Part shown: positions 14,938-22,303 of the stretch, one piece after another
Layout of the letters: the number at the start of each line of letters is the position of its first letter
Position numbering within the stretch: position 1 is the first letter of the stretch
From: Methylophaga sp.
GTDB lineage: Bacteria; Pseudomonadota; Gammaproteobacteria; Nitrosococcales; Methylophagaceae
Length of the DNA: 25,101 nucleotides
Assembly (NCBI GenBank): GCA_014762585.1
Contig: JABURN010000080.1
Span: 1 to 25,101 of the forward strand
Direction: 5' to 3'
Notes under the pieces: model-generated
Seen by the model: the letters and a program-made list of their open reading frames with translations, nothing else
What the model was told of the DNA's origin: nothing
Databases searched by the model: none
Position numbers and translations under genes: made by a program

Positions 14938-15336
14938 ATGGAAATATTACTGATTGGTGCTGTGGCGATGATAGCAGCGTTGATTCTGAGCGCCTGGTTG
15001 ATGACCTTTGCCAAGTGGTTTCCATTGCCCGGTGTGGATGCATTTATTATCGACTACAAAACCATGATAAGGGCGCATGTCGATTATGCACTGATGGCTT
15101 TATTCAGTCTGGGGTTTTACGGCGCTGCCAGAGGCGCTGGTATCGAGCTGCCGGTGGTGGCATGCTGGGCGGTGGCGATTGGCGGCTTTACCAATCCCAC
15201 CATTTTTACTGTGGCTGCTTTTGACATGGCATTCTGGGACAAAATGATCTGGAAACTGTTCTCGGCAGTAAGTTTTGCGATTACCACTGTGGGGTTTGTC
15301 TGGATCGGATTCACTTTTCTGCAATTTGCTTGGTAA
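14938..15336 (+). CDS. Small four-TM membrane protein, unknown
   Basis: I do not recognise this 132-residue protein. It has four predicted membrane segments at about 4-25, 47-66, 70-96 and 104-128. Polar residues inside or at the membrane edge stand out: H47 and D49 in RAHVDYALMA, and N86 in GGFTNPTIF. Such a set could bind a metal, haem or quinone, but this is only suggestive. The start at 14938 follows a GAGAGAG RBS; a longer GTG start at 14872 adds a non-hydrophobic stretch and overlaps the leader hairpin. It is the first gene of the run leading into mxaR, 45 bases before it and on the same strand, so it is probably co-transcribed. It is not one of the standard mxa genes. Confidence 0.75.
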   Translation: MEILLIGAVAMIAALILSAWLMTFAKWFPLPGVDAFIIDYKTMIRAHVDYALMALFSLGFYGAARGAGIELPVVACWAVAIGGFTNPTIFTVAAFDMAFWDKMIWKLFSAVSFAITTVGFVWIGFTFLQFAW

Positions 15337-15381
15337 AGTAGTCCGGCACAAAAAACATAAAAATAGTTAAGGGGAGAGAAC

Positions 15382-16401
15382 ATGGCTGAATCTCAGCTGT
15401 TACAAACAGCGCGTGATCACGCGTTGGCACTGGAAAAAGGCGTCAATGACGTTGTTGTCGGTCAGACCCAGGCTGTACGTCTGATACTAATCGCTTTGCA
15501 TGCGCGCGGTCACGTACTGCTGGAAGGCGGTGTGGGTGTCGGTAAAACCACTTTGCTGCGTGCTTTTTCCAAAGCACTTGGCGGTGCATTCGGTCGTATC
15601 GAGGGTAGTGTCGATCTGATGCCCAATGACCTGCTTTACAGTGCCTGGGTGAATGCCGACGGCAAGCCGGTGATTGATCCTGGTCCGCTGATTAGTCACG
15701 GTGAAGAAACTGCCGTGTTCTTCTTCAATGAAATCAACCGTGCCCGGCCACAGGTCCAGTCATTGTTGTTGCGGGCTATGGCCGAACGCAGTGTCGAAGC
15801 CTTCGGTAAGGAATATCGTTTCCCGCATATGGTGGTATTTGCCGACCGTAATGCGGTGGAAAAAGAAGAAACCTTTGAACTCAGTGCTGCAGCGCGTGAC
15901 CGTTTCCTGTTTGAAATCAACATCAGTCGTCCTGAAGAAGATGAAATACGCCGTCGTCTGATTTTCGATCCGGCTTTCCATGATGTCGATCAATTGCTGG
16001 CCGGTATCAGTGAGCCCTTGCTCGATTATCGTGAACTCAATCAGCTTGACCGTGAAATCCAGCGTTCCATCTTTGTCTCGCCGGAAATTGAGAACTACGT
16101 GGTACGACTCTGGGATGCCAGCTGGAAACCGGCGGAAATGGGCATTGAAATGGATGATATCTACGTAGAAGACCTGGTGGTAGCGGGTGCCAGTGTCCGT
16201 GGTATGTCTGCCATGGTGCGCGCAGCCAAAGTCAGTGCCTGGCTCGAGGGGCGTGATCATGTGCTGCCGGATGATATTCACACCGTGCTGCTGCCGTCGA
16301 TGACACACCGTGTGTTCCTGTCACCGGTTTACGAAGGTCGCCGTGAACAGATCATGCCGCAGTTTGTCAGTGCGCTGCGCGATCACATCGCCACACCTTA
16401 A
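15382..16401 (+). CDS. mxaR: MoxR-type AAA+ ATPase MxaR
   Basis: MoxR-family ATPases act with von Willebrand-factor proteins as chaperone-like machines; in methylotrophs MxaR is needed for active methanol dehydrogenase. The 339-residue protein has Walker A GGVGVGKTT (49-57), a Walker B-like FFFNEINRAR (113-122) where the usual Asp before Glu is Asn, and a sensor-1 region VVFADRN near 155 where MoxR proteins normally have ATQNP. An arginine-finger-like AAARDRFLFEI follows. The lid helices occupy the rest. A strong RBS (GGGGAG) precedes it. It is followed directly by mxaS, mxaA, mxaC, mxaK and mxaL, the order known from mxa clusters. The two altered motifs should reduce or change ATP turnover unless typical for this subfamily, which I cannot check. 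Confidence 0.9.
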   Translation: MAESQLLQTARDHALALEKGVNDVVVGQTQAVRLILIALHARGHVLLEGGVGVGKTTLLRAFSKALGGAFGRIEGSVDLMPNDLLYSAWVNADGKPVIDPGPLISHGEETAVFFFNEINRARPQVQSLLLRAMAERSVEAFGKEYRFPHMVVFADRNAVEKEETFELSAAARDRFLFEINISRPEEDEIRRRLIFDPAFHDVDQLLAGISEPLLDYRELNQLDREIQRSIFVSPEIENYVVRLWDASWKPAEMGIEMDDIYVEDLVVAGASVRGMSAMVRAAKVSAWLEGRDHVLPDDIHTVLLPSMTHRVFLSPVYEGRREQIMPQFVSALRDHIATP

Positions 16402-16406
16402 TCATC

Positions 16407-17294
16407 ATGGATTTACGAGACCTGCAGCCGCAGGAATTTACTTACCGTTTTCCGGATAAGGTCTTCGGTCATGTGCCCGGCGCCCACAGTGGCACAGCGC
16501 TCGGGAGTGGCGATCGCTTTGCCGGCTTTGCTGATCTGTTTGATTATCCGGACCCGCGCAGGCTGGATATCCGTGCCAGTATCCGCAGTCAGGCAGCAGA
16601 TATCACCCAGCAGCAACAGCGCTGGCTGGTGAAACGCTACCAGCAGCGGGCTTCTATCACTTTATGGCTGCTGGCCGATGTCAGTAAATCGATGTCGGTA
16701 GCCAGTGTGAATCACGAAAGACTGGCGCGACTGGCTCATATGATTGCGCATACGGCTATCGGATTGGGCGACCGTTTCGCGATGGCGGCATTTGACTCTC
16801 TGTGGCGCCAGGATTTAACGATCATGCCCACCACACAGCGCAGTATGCCGGCTTTTGCAGCGGAAAAACTGCTGACTGCACCGGCACCTGCTGCGCCGGG
16901 TGCCGACGGACTGTCTCACGCAGCGGATCTGGTCAACAACAAACGGGCCATGGTGTTTCTGGCCTCCGATTTCTGTTTTGACCTGGAACTGGTGGAGCGC
17001 AGCTTGCGCAAACTTTCGCAGTACACAGTCATTCCGATTATCTGGCGCCATGATGATGTGGATCATTTCCCATCGCATGCCGGCTGGGCGGAAACCCGTG
17101 ATGCCGAAACCGGTCAGCGTCACAGCGTGTGGATGCGTCCCGGCATGAAAAAACGCTGGCAGCAGCAGATGGATGACCATTTTTCCCGGTTGACCGAGTG
17201 TTTCATGCGCTATCGCATCAGACCCTTGTTTGTCGACGGCGATATTACGCCGCAACAGTTAACTGAATATTTTCACGGTATGAAAAGAGCTTAG
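16407..17294 (+). CDS. mxaS: DUF58/vWA-like protein MxaS
   Basis: DUF58 proteins pair with MoxR ATPases; MxaS is the member in methanol-dehydrogenase clusters. The 295-residue protein has the DUF58 signature region FDYPDPRRLDIRASIR (45-60) and a vWA-like metal site DVSKS (D91, S93, S95). No membrane segment or signal peptide is visible, so it is cytosolic or peripheral. It starts 5 bases after the mxaR stop with no good RBS, suggesting coupled translation. The name rests on gene order and family. mxaA follows after 10 bases. Confidence 0.88.
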   Translation: MDLRDLQPQEFTYRFPDKVFGHVPGAHSGTALGSGDRFAGFADLFDYPDPRRLDIRASIRSQAADITQQQQRWLVKRYQQRASITLWLLADVSKSMSVASVNHERLARLAHMIAHTAIGLGDRFAMAAFDSLWRQDLTIMPTTQRSMPAFAAEKLLTAPAPAAPGADGLSHAADLVNNKRAMVFLASDFCFDLELVERSLRKLSQYTVIPIIWRHDDVDHFPSHAGWAETRDAETGQRHSVWMRPGMKKRWQQQMDDHFSRLTECFMRYRIRPLFVDGDITPQQLTEYFHGMKRA

Positions 17295-17304
17295 GGATGC
17301 AGAT

Positions 17305-18150
17305 ATGCGTAATTGCTTAGTATTAGTCCTGTTTCTGTTTTCCCTGCAGGCACAGGCGATAGACACCTCAATTGAGCTGGACCGCAGCTGGGGGCTGCTG
17401 ATTGGCGACCGGCTGACAGCCACGGTGGAATTGCCAGTACCGGTGACGGAACTCGATTCCCATTCTCTGCCTCAGCATGAGAAGCGCTACGGCCCTTGGT
17501 TATATCTTCATGACAGTGAGCTGCAGGGTAAAACCCTGACCTTACATTTCCAGCTGATTAACGTTCCGGCTGAAAACCGTGAAGTGGCGACACCGGAACT
17601 GGAGTTGAGAACCCAGGATGGTGAGTTTATCACTGTCCCTTCGGCGCCGATGCAGATTGGCTCTTTTATGGAGCAGAGCGCGGAAGGAGAGGGCATGCCC
17701 AGTGTCATCCCGCGAGGTGATATGCGCTTATTGGCCAGCGATCAGACCACACTGGTCTGGCAACTTTGGACCACACTGGCTTTGCTTTTATTGAGCAGTG
17801 TGATCTGGTTGTTCTGGCATTTCGGTCTGCGCCCGCGTCAGCGTCTGCCTTTTGCTACAGCGATGTTCGAGCTGAACAAAATGCGTCTACTGGGTCGAAA
17901 AGATCCGGATGCTGCCAGTCGCAGCCTGCATCATGCTTTTAACCGCTGTGCCGGACGGGTGGTCATCAACAGTGAACTGGACAAGCTCTGGCAGCTATGT
18001 CCCTGGCTCGAGCCTTTGCAGGCTGATATCGAAAGTTTTTACCGCGCCTCGGCCGCCCATTATTTCAGCCCCAGTGCCACTGAGCAGAAAGGCTTCGAGG
18101 AACTACTGAAACTGGCTAAAGCTTGCCGGGAGCGGGAGCGCCTGGCATGA
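17305..18150 (+). CDS. mxaA: Methanol dehydrogenase maturation protein MxaA
   Basis: MxaA is required, with MxaK and MxaL, for calcium insertion into methanol dehydrogenase in Methylobacterium. The 281-residue protein has a signal peptide (about 1-18, cut after QAQA), a beta-rich periplasmic part to about residue 148, one TM segment (about 150-172), and a cytoplasmic C-terminal part with conserved-looking helices. This topology matches the DUF4381-like partner found between DUF58 and vWA genes in MoxR operons. Its stop overlaps the mxaC start as ATGA. RBS AGGGA lies about 12 bases upstream. Identification relies on order and architecture rather than on catalytic motifs. Confidence 0.85.
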   Translation: MRNCLVLVLFLFSLQAQAIDTSIELDRSWGLLIGDRLTATVELPVPVTELDSHSLPQHEKRYGPWLYLHDSELQGKTLTLHFQLINVPAENREVATPELELRTQDGEFITVPSAPMQIGSFMEQSAEGEGMPSVIPRGDMRLLASDQTTLVWQLWTTLALLLLSSVIWLFWHFGLRPRQRLPFATAMFELNKMRLLGRKDPDAASRSLHHAFNRCAGRVVINSELDKLWQLCPWLEPLQADIESFYRASAAHYFSPSATEQKGFEELLKLAKACRERERLA

Positions 18151-19163
18151 ACCTGTTAGGTCTGGAATGGTTTAATCCCGGCTTTTTATTGCTGTTGCCT
18201 TTGGCGATATTGCCCTGGTTTAATCATAACCTTGATAAAACCGTCGCCTGGGTCAATCTGGTGCCGATTGATCCTTTATCGCGTTTTTTCAACATCGGTC
18301 TGAAGGTCCTGTCGACAGGAGTGATTGCTGCGCTGATTCTGGCGCTGGCTGGTCCCAGCCTGCCCGAACAGAAAATAGAGCGCATCGGCGAAGGTGCTGA
18401 GATTGTACTGCTTCTGGATCGAAGCCGCAGTATGGACGACCCGTTTGCGGTCAAACATCAGGCAGCGGTAGTCAGTGTGGGGGGCGATGATTCGAAACGT
18501 AATGTGGCCCGTGAATATCTGACCGAATTCGTGCGCAACCGGCCGGATGACCGCTTCGGTTTTGTGTTTTTCAGCACCAAGTCGGTCAATCTGCTGCCCC
18601 TGACTTACGATAAGGAAGTGGTGCTGGCGACGATTAATGCCAACGCACTCGGCAAAGGGCTCTCCGATACCAATATGGCTGAAGCTTTGCTGAGTAGTGC
18701 CGAGATGTTTGAAGGTCAGGCTTACCGCGGCTCACGCATTGTTTTGCTGGTATCCGACGGTGGGCAGTTGTTGTCTGATGAAGCCAAGGAGCAGATAAGC
18801 CGACTGTATAAAGAGATGAACCTCAGCATCTACTGGATCTATCTTAAGTCCAATCAGGCGATGACGCTGGAAGAATCTGAAGAGGACAGCCTGCTCTGGG
18901 TCGATATCCCTGAGCGTAAGCTGCATAACTTCTTCAAATCCATTGGTGTGCCATACCGTGTTTTCGAGGCGGGCTCACTTGAAGCCTTTGCTGAAGCGCT
19001 GGCTGAAATCGACCGGCAGCATTATCAGACCTTGATTGTCGAGGAAACCCTGCCTCACGAGCCTAAAACCGATGCCTTGTTATGGCTCGCCTTGCTGGCA
19101 GTACTGCTGTTGGCAGCATCCCACGTTTACACTTTCTGGGGAGTGAAAAAAGCTCATGAATAA
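18147..19163 (+). CDS. mxaC: vWA membrane protein MxaC
   Basis: A BatA-like membrane-anchored von Willebrand factor A protein of 338 residues. Two N-terminal TM segments (about 8-25 and 53-70) are followed by a vWA domain with an intact metal-ion site DRSRS (D91, S93, S95), the later SDGG turn, and a C-terminal TM segment (about 310-330). The vWA domain probably faces the periplasm. The start at 18147 overlaps the mxaA stop (ATGA); the longer frame start is inside mxaA. It overlaps mxaK by 8 bases. A clear paralogue lies downstream at 20706. Confidence 0.9.
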   Translation: MNLLGLEWFNPGFLLLLPLAILPWFNHNLDKTVAWVNLVPIDPLSRFFNIGLKVLSTGVIAALILALAGPSLPEQKIERIGEGAEIVLLLDRSRSMDDPFAVKHQAAVVSVGGDDSKRNVAREYLTEFVRNRPDDRFGFVFFSTKSVNLLPLTYDKEVVLATINANALGKGLSDTNMAEALLSSAEMFEGQAYRGSRIVLLVSDGGQLLSDEAKEQISRLYKEMNLSIYWIYLKSNQAMTLEESEEDSLLWVDIPERKLHNFFKSIGVPYRVFEAGSLEAFAEALAEIDRQHYQTLIVEETLPHEPKTDALLWLALLAVLLLAASHVYTFWGVKKAHE

Positions 19164-19695
19164 ATTTTTGGTTCTAGCCCGTTGGTTACTGGTTCTGTTG
19201 ATTATCGGCAGTGCCGTGCTGGCTGTGATCACTGGGGTTAAACTGTGGCAGGCACAGCAGGTCAACGCCTATATCAGCGAACCGGAAGCCTTTGACACCG
19301 TCCCCGATGACCCGCGTGCCCGGTTTGCTCATGCGAATATGCTCGAGCGTCAGCAAAAGCATGACGAAGCATTGGAAGAACTGACTCAGGTGCTGGGAGA
19401 AGCCGATGCGGGACTGTTACCACTGGCCTATTTTAATCGTGGCAATATCAATCTGCGTGAAGCACTCAAGCTGACCAGTTCAGATGGCAGACAAATCCCG
19501 CTGATTGAGCTTGCCAAACAGGATTACCGCAGTGCCCTGGCATTGGAACCGCAGATGTGGAGTGCCCGCTACAACCTGGAGATTGCGCTGCGCGTGGTGC
19601 CGGAAGATCCGGCCAATAACGAAGATTTTGAAAAAAACGTGATCAGCAGTCAGCGCTCGATTGAGAGTAAAGCCTTCAAGGTTGATCTACCATGA
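19156..19695 (+). CDS. mxaK: TPR-like membrane protein MxaK
   Basis: MxaK is one of three proteins (with MxaA and MxaL) linked to calcium loading of methanol dehydrogenase. The 179-residue protein has an N-terminal TM anchor (about 9-30), then helical repeats that look like degenerate TPRs: ARFAHANMLERQQKHDEALEE, LAYFNRGNINLREAL and AKQDYRSALALEPQMWSARYNLEIAL. The repeat domain is expected in the periplasm. It overlaps both mxaC (8 bases) and mxaL (ATGA), so levels should be tightly coordinated. TPR partners of vWA proteins are a recurring feature of MoxR/Bat operons. Confidence 0.87.
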   Translation: MNKFLVLARWLLVLLIIGSAVLAVITGVKLWQAQQVNAYISEPEAFDTVPDDPRARFAHANMLERQQKHDEALEELTQVLGEADAGLLPLAYFNRGNINLREALKLTSSDGRQIPLIELAKQDYRSALALEPQMWSARYNLEIALRVVPEDPANNEDFEKNVISSQRSIESKAFKVDLP

Positions 19696-20627
19696 GGCTG
19701 AGCTATCAAAAGCGCATCACGCTGACGGCCATCATCATGGTAGTGGCCCTGTTGCTGGTGATGGCAGCCCTGTGGATGCCGCATATTCAGCGTGATGTGA
19801 AAATTATGGATGCCCTGTTTGTGATTGATATCACCGACAGCATGAATGTGCAGGACGCCACAGTGAATGGTGAAACCGTGAGCCGTCTGGACTGGGCCAA
19901 GGAATTTACTCGCCGGACCTTTCTGGATATGCCCTGTGGTGCCCATGCCGGTCTGGCTATTTTCAGCGAGGCCAGAAGTCTTATCCTGATGAACCCGGTC
20001 GAGGTCTGTAACAGCTATCATGATTTGACACAGATGCTGAATCAGTTTGATCCGCATATGGCCTGGGCACGTTCCAGTGAGGTCTCCAAAGCTGTCTATA
20101 CTGCCATTCGTCAGGCTAAGGAAATTGAACCGGAACCCACAATTGTGTTTGTGACCGATGGACATGAGTCACCGCCCTTGCATGAGTCCCTGTTTCCCAA
20201 GTTTGATGGTAAGCCGGGCGAAATTCATGGTGTGATCGTCGGGGTCGGTGGTGAGGATTTGTTACCTATCCCCAAAACCAACGAGCAGGGCGAAATAGAA
20301 GGGGTCTGGGGTGTCAATGATGTGATGCATCAGGATGTGTATGCCTCGCTTCGTTCTGACACCACAACGAATGTGCCCAAGGCCCGGACTGAGCATCTCT
20401 CTTCACAGAAAAAGTCCCACTTGCAGACGCTGGCGGATCGGGTCGGCTTTGAGTATGTGTCGTCACCGACCAAGCCAGGCAAACTGGTCGATGCGATTCG
20501 TAAAGTGTCCGAAACCAGGCCGCAGACTATCGACTACGATCTCTATGCCTGGTTTTCCGCCATTGCTTTGGCTTTGATTCTGCTGGTCTATCTACCCTAC
20601 GGCTGGTTTATTCGAACCGATGACTAG
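19692..20627 (+). CDS. mxaL: vWA membrane protein MxaL
   Basis: A 311-residue BatB-like vWA protein. There is an N-terminal TM segment (about 10-28), a vWA domain beginning MDALFVIDITDSMNVQDA with metal-site residues D46, T48 and S50, a FVTDGHE turn, and a C-terminal TM segment (about 285-305). It differs from MxaC in having TM anchors at both ends with a larger insertion after the DGHE turn. It starts by ATGA overlap with mxaK. A 78-base gap with a small ORF separates it from a second mxaC-like gene. No mxaD follows. Confidence 0.88.
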   Translation: MRLSYQKRITLTAIIMVVALLLVMAALWMPHIQRDVKIMDALFVIDITDSMNVQDATVNGETVSRLDWAKEFTRRTFLDMPCGAHAGLAIFSEARSLILMNPVEVCNSYHDLTQMLNQFDPHMAWARSSEVSKAVYTAIRQAKEIEPEPTIVFVTDGHESPPLHESLFPKFDGKPGEIHGVIVGVGGEDLLPIPKTNEQGEIEGVWGVNDVMHQDVYASLRSDTTTNVPKARTEHLSSQKKSHLQTLADRVGFEYVSSPTKPGKLVDAIRKVSETRPQTIDYDLYAWFSAIALALILLVYLPYGWFIRTDD

Positions 20628-20658
20628 CGGCTAACAGCCACCTTAGCGGGAGCTGACT

Positions 20659-20706
20659 ATGCAGTACAGGAACCGCAACATTTTTTATCGACAGGCCTCT
20701 CGCTGA
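20659..20706 (+). CDS. Possible 15-codon leader or coupling peptide before mxaC2
   Basis: A short ORF starts at an ATG with a good Shine-Dalgarno (GGGAG) 7 bases upstream. It encodes MQYRNRNIFYRQASR and ends in TGA, overlapping the next gene's ATG as TGATG. That arrangement suggests translational coupling for the second mxaC-like gene, which otherwise has little RBS of its own. It could instead be a remnant of a lost longer gene or chance. Confidence 0.4.
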   Translation: MQYRNRNIFYRQASR

Positions 20707-21725
20707 TGCTCAGTTGGGAGACGCCTATGCTGTTGTGGCTGATGCCGCTGGTATTGTTGCCGTGGTTCAGTCACAACACTGATAAAACGGTTGCATGGCA
20801 GGCGATGTTGCCGCATGACCGGCTCTCTCAGGTTGTCACATTATTATTCAAATTGCTGTCCTCATTGCTGATTGCCTCGCTGTTACTGGCGCTGGCCGGA
20901 CCTCATATTCCTGAGCGAATTATTGAGCGCAGCCGGCAGGGGGCTGAGTTTGTGATTTTGCTGGATCGCAGTCGCAGTATGGACGATATTTTTGCCCGCC
21001 CGCCACGAAACACTCTGCCGATAGAAGCCTTCTCCACCCGCAGTAAACGCACGGTATCGGGCGATTACCTGCTGGAGTTCGTTAAACGCCGCCCTGATGA
21101 CCGCTTCGGTTATATCCTGTTCAGTACCCGTGCCACTGAAATTCTGCCATTGAGCTATAACCGGGATGCGATTCTGGCCACCATTGAGGCGGGTGCTTTA
21201 GGCAAAGGTTTATCAAAAACCGATATTTTTCAGGCGCTCAGCAAAGCCGCAGCCATGTTCGAGGGCGAGGCTTACCGCGGGTCGCGTAATATCCTGCTGA
21301 TCTCAGATGGCGGTGTGATACTGGATGCCAGTGAAAAAGCGCAGCTGCAGCAGCGCCTTGCCGAAATGCGGATCAATTTATACTGGATTTACCTGCGAAC
21401 TGTCAGAGGCATGACACTGGACGAGCAGGCTGATGATAATCTGCTGTGGCTGGAGATGCCGGAGCGCAAATTACATACGTTTTTTAAAAAGCTGACGACG
21501 CCGTACCAGGCTTTCGAGGCTGGTTCCCTCAAAGAGTTCGCTGCTGCGATTGAGGAAATCCACCGTCAGCAGTATCAGGCTTTGATCGTCGAGGAAAGGC
21601 TGCCCAAACAATCTCTCGCAGACTGGTTTCTGGCTATCGCCTTGTTCAGTTCGCTGGTTCTCACTCTGGCCAGGCTTTACACCAGCTGGGGCGTGAAACT
21701 GGCCGCTCAGGCTGACAGGTTCTGA
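20706..21725 (+). CDS. Second MxaC-like vWA membrane protein
   Basis: The 339-residue protein is a paralogue of MxaC at 18147, sharing near-identical stretches across its length: RRPDDRFG, FSTR, GALGKGLS, AMFEGEAYRGSRN, LLISDGG, PERKLHTFF, FEAGSL and the LIVEE end. By eye about half the positions match. The metal-ion site DRSRS is intact (D87, S89, S91). TM segments lie at about 8-22, 47-66 and 310-330. The loop after the metal site differs most (PPRNTLPIEAFSTRS against VKHQAAVVSVGGDD). The start at 20706 is favoured by alignment with MxaC. A second mxaC is not part of the known mxaRSACKL order. Confidence 0.88.
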   Translation: MLSWETPMLLWLMPLVLLPWFSHNTDKTVAWQAMLPHDRLSQVVTLLFKLLSSLLIASLLLALAGPHIPERIIERSRQGAEFVILLDRSRSMDDIFARPPRNTLPIEAFSTRSKRTVSGDYLLEFVKRRPDDRFGYILFSTRATEILPLSYNRDAILATIEAGALGKGLSKTDIFQALSKAAAMFEGEAYRGSRNILLISDGGVILDASEKAQLQQRLAEMRINLYWIYLRTVRGMTLDEQADDNLLWLEMPERKLHTFFKKLTTPYQAFEAGSLKEFAAAIEEIHRQQYQALIVEERLPKQSLADWFLAIALFSSLVLTLARLYTSWGVKLAAQADRF

Positions 21726-21762
21726 CAGTCGCAATCCAAAGCCGGCTTTGCTATCGTGACTG
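21726..21762. repeat. Nested palindrome downstream of mxaC2
   Basis: A 14-base perfect palindrome CAAAGCCGGCTTTG (21737-21750) is bracketed by CAGTC (21726-21730) and GACTG (21758-21762). There is no T-run. It may be an mRNA-end hairpin, an operator for the following gene, or chance. It lies in the 68-base gap before the YkuD gene. Confidence 0.4.
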
Positions 21763-21793
21763 GATAATTCAAGCATTCTAGAACCGAACGCTA

Positions 21794-22291
21794 ATGAGTC
21801 AATTCTCACCGTCTGAATGGCTGGAAATTTCCTTACCCGAGCAGGTCTGCCGTCTCTGGCAGGATGAACGCTGCGTATTTACTGCTGCTGTATCCACTGC
21901 ACTTAACGGTGCAGGGGAAGCCAATGGCAGCGGATGCACGCCGCGGGGCTGGCATCAGATTCGGGCCTTGATTGGTCACGGACAGCCAGACAATGCCGTT
22001 TTTGTCGGCAGGCGTCCTACCGGGGAGATCTATAACCCCAGGCTGGCAGAGCAATTTCCGCAACGGGACTGGATTCTGACCCGGATCCTGTGGCTGAGTG
22101 GACTGGAAATCGGCAGAAACCGCCTGGGAAATGTTGATACAATGCGGCGTTATATATACATCCACGGTTGTCCGGAATCGGCGCCGATGGGACAGCCTCT
22201 CTCCCATGGCTGTATCCGCATGCATAATCAGGATCTGCTGACTTTATTCGACCGGGTTGAACCGGGGCTTAAAGTCTGGATTCATGAATAG
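21794..22291 (+). CDS. YkuD-family L,D-transpeptidase/carboxypeptidase, no signal peptide
   Basis: YkuD enzymes use a cysteine nucleophile on peptidoglycan stem peptides. The 165-residue protein has the catalytic set H124 in YIYIHG and SHGCIRM with H138, C140 and R142. There is no signal peptide or TM segment, and the N-terminus (MSQFSPSEWLEIS) is polar, so the protein should be cytosolic, unlike ordinary L,D-transpeptidases. A cytosolic YkuD enzyme, ElsL of Acinetobacter baumannii, is an L,D-carboxypeptidase in muropeptide recycling. The adjacent nagZ, 12 bases on, is a recycling enzyme, so the same role is a reasonable inference here. Confidence 0.88.
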   Translation: MSQFSPSEWLEISLPEQVCRLWQDERCVFTAAVSTALNGAGEANGSGCTPRGWHQIRALIGHGQPDNAVFVGRRPTGEIYNPRLAEQFPQRDWILTRILWLSGLEIGRNRLGNVDTMRRYIYIHGCPESAPMGQPLSHGCIRMHNQDLLTLFDRVEPGLKVWIHE

Positions 22292-22303
22292 GGTTCAAAA
22301 GAT

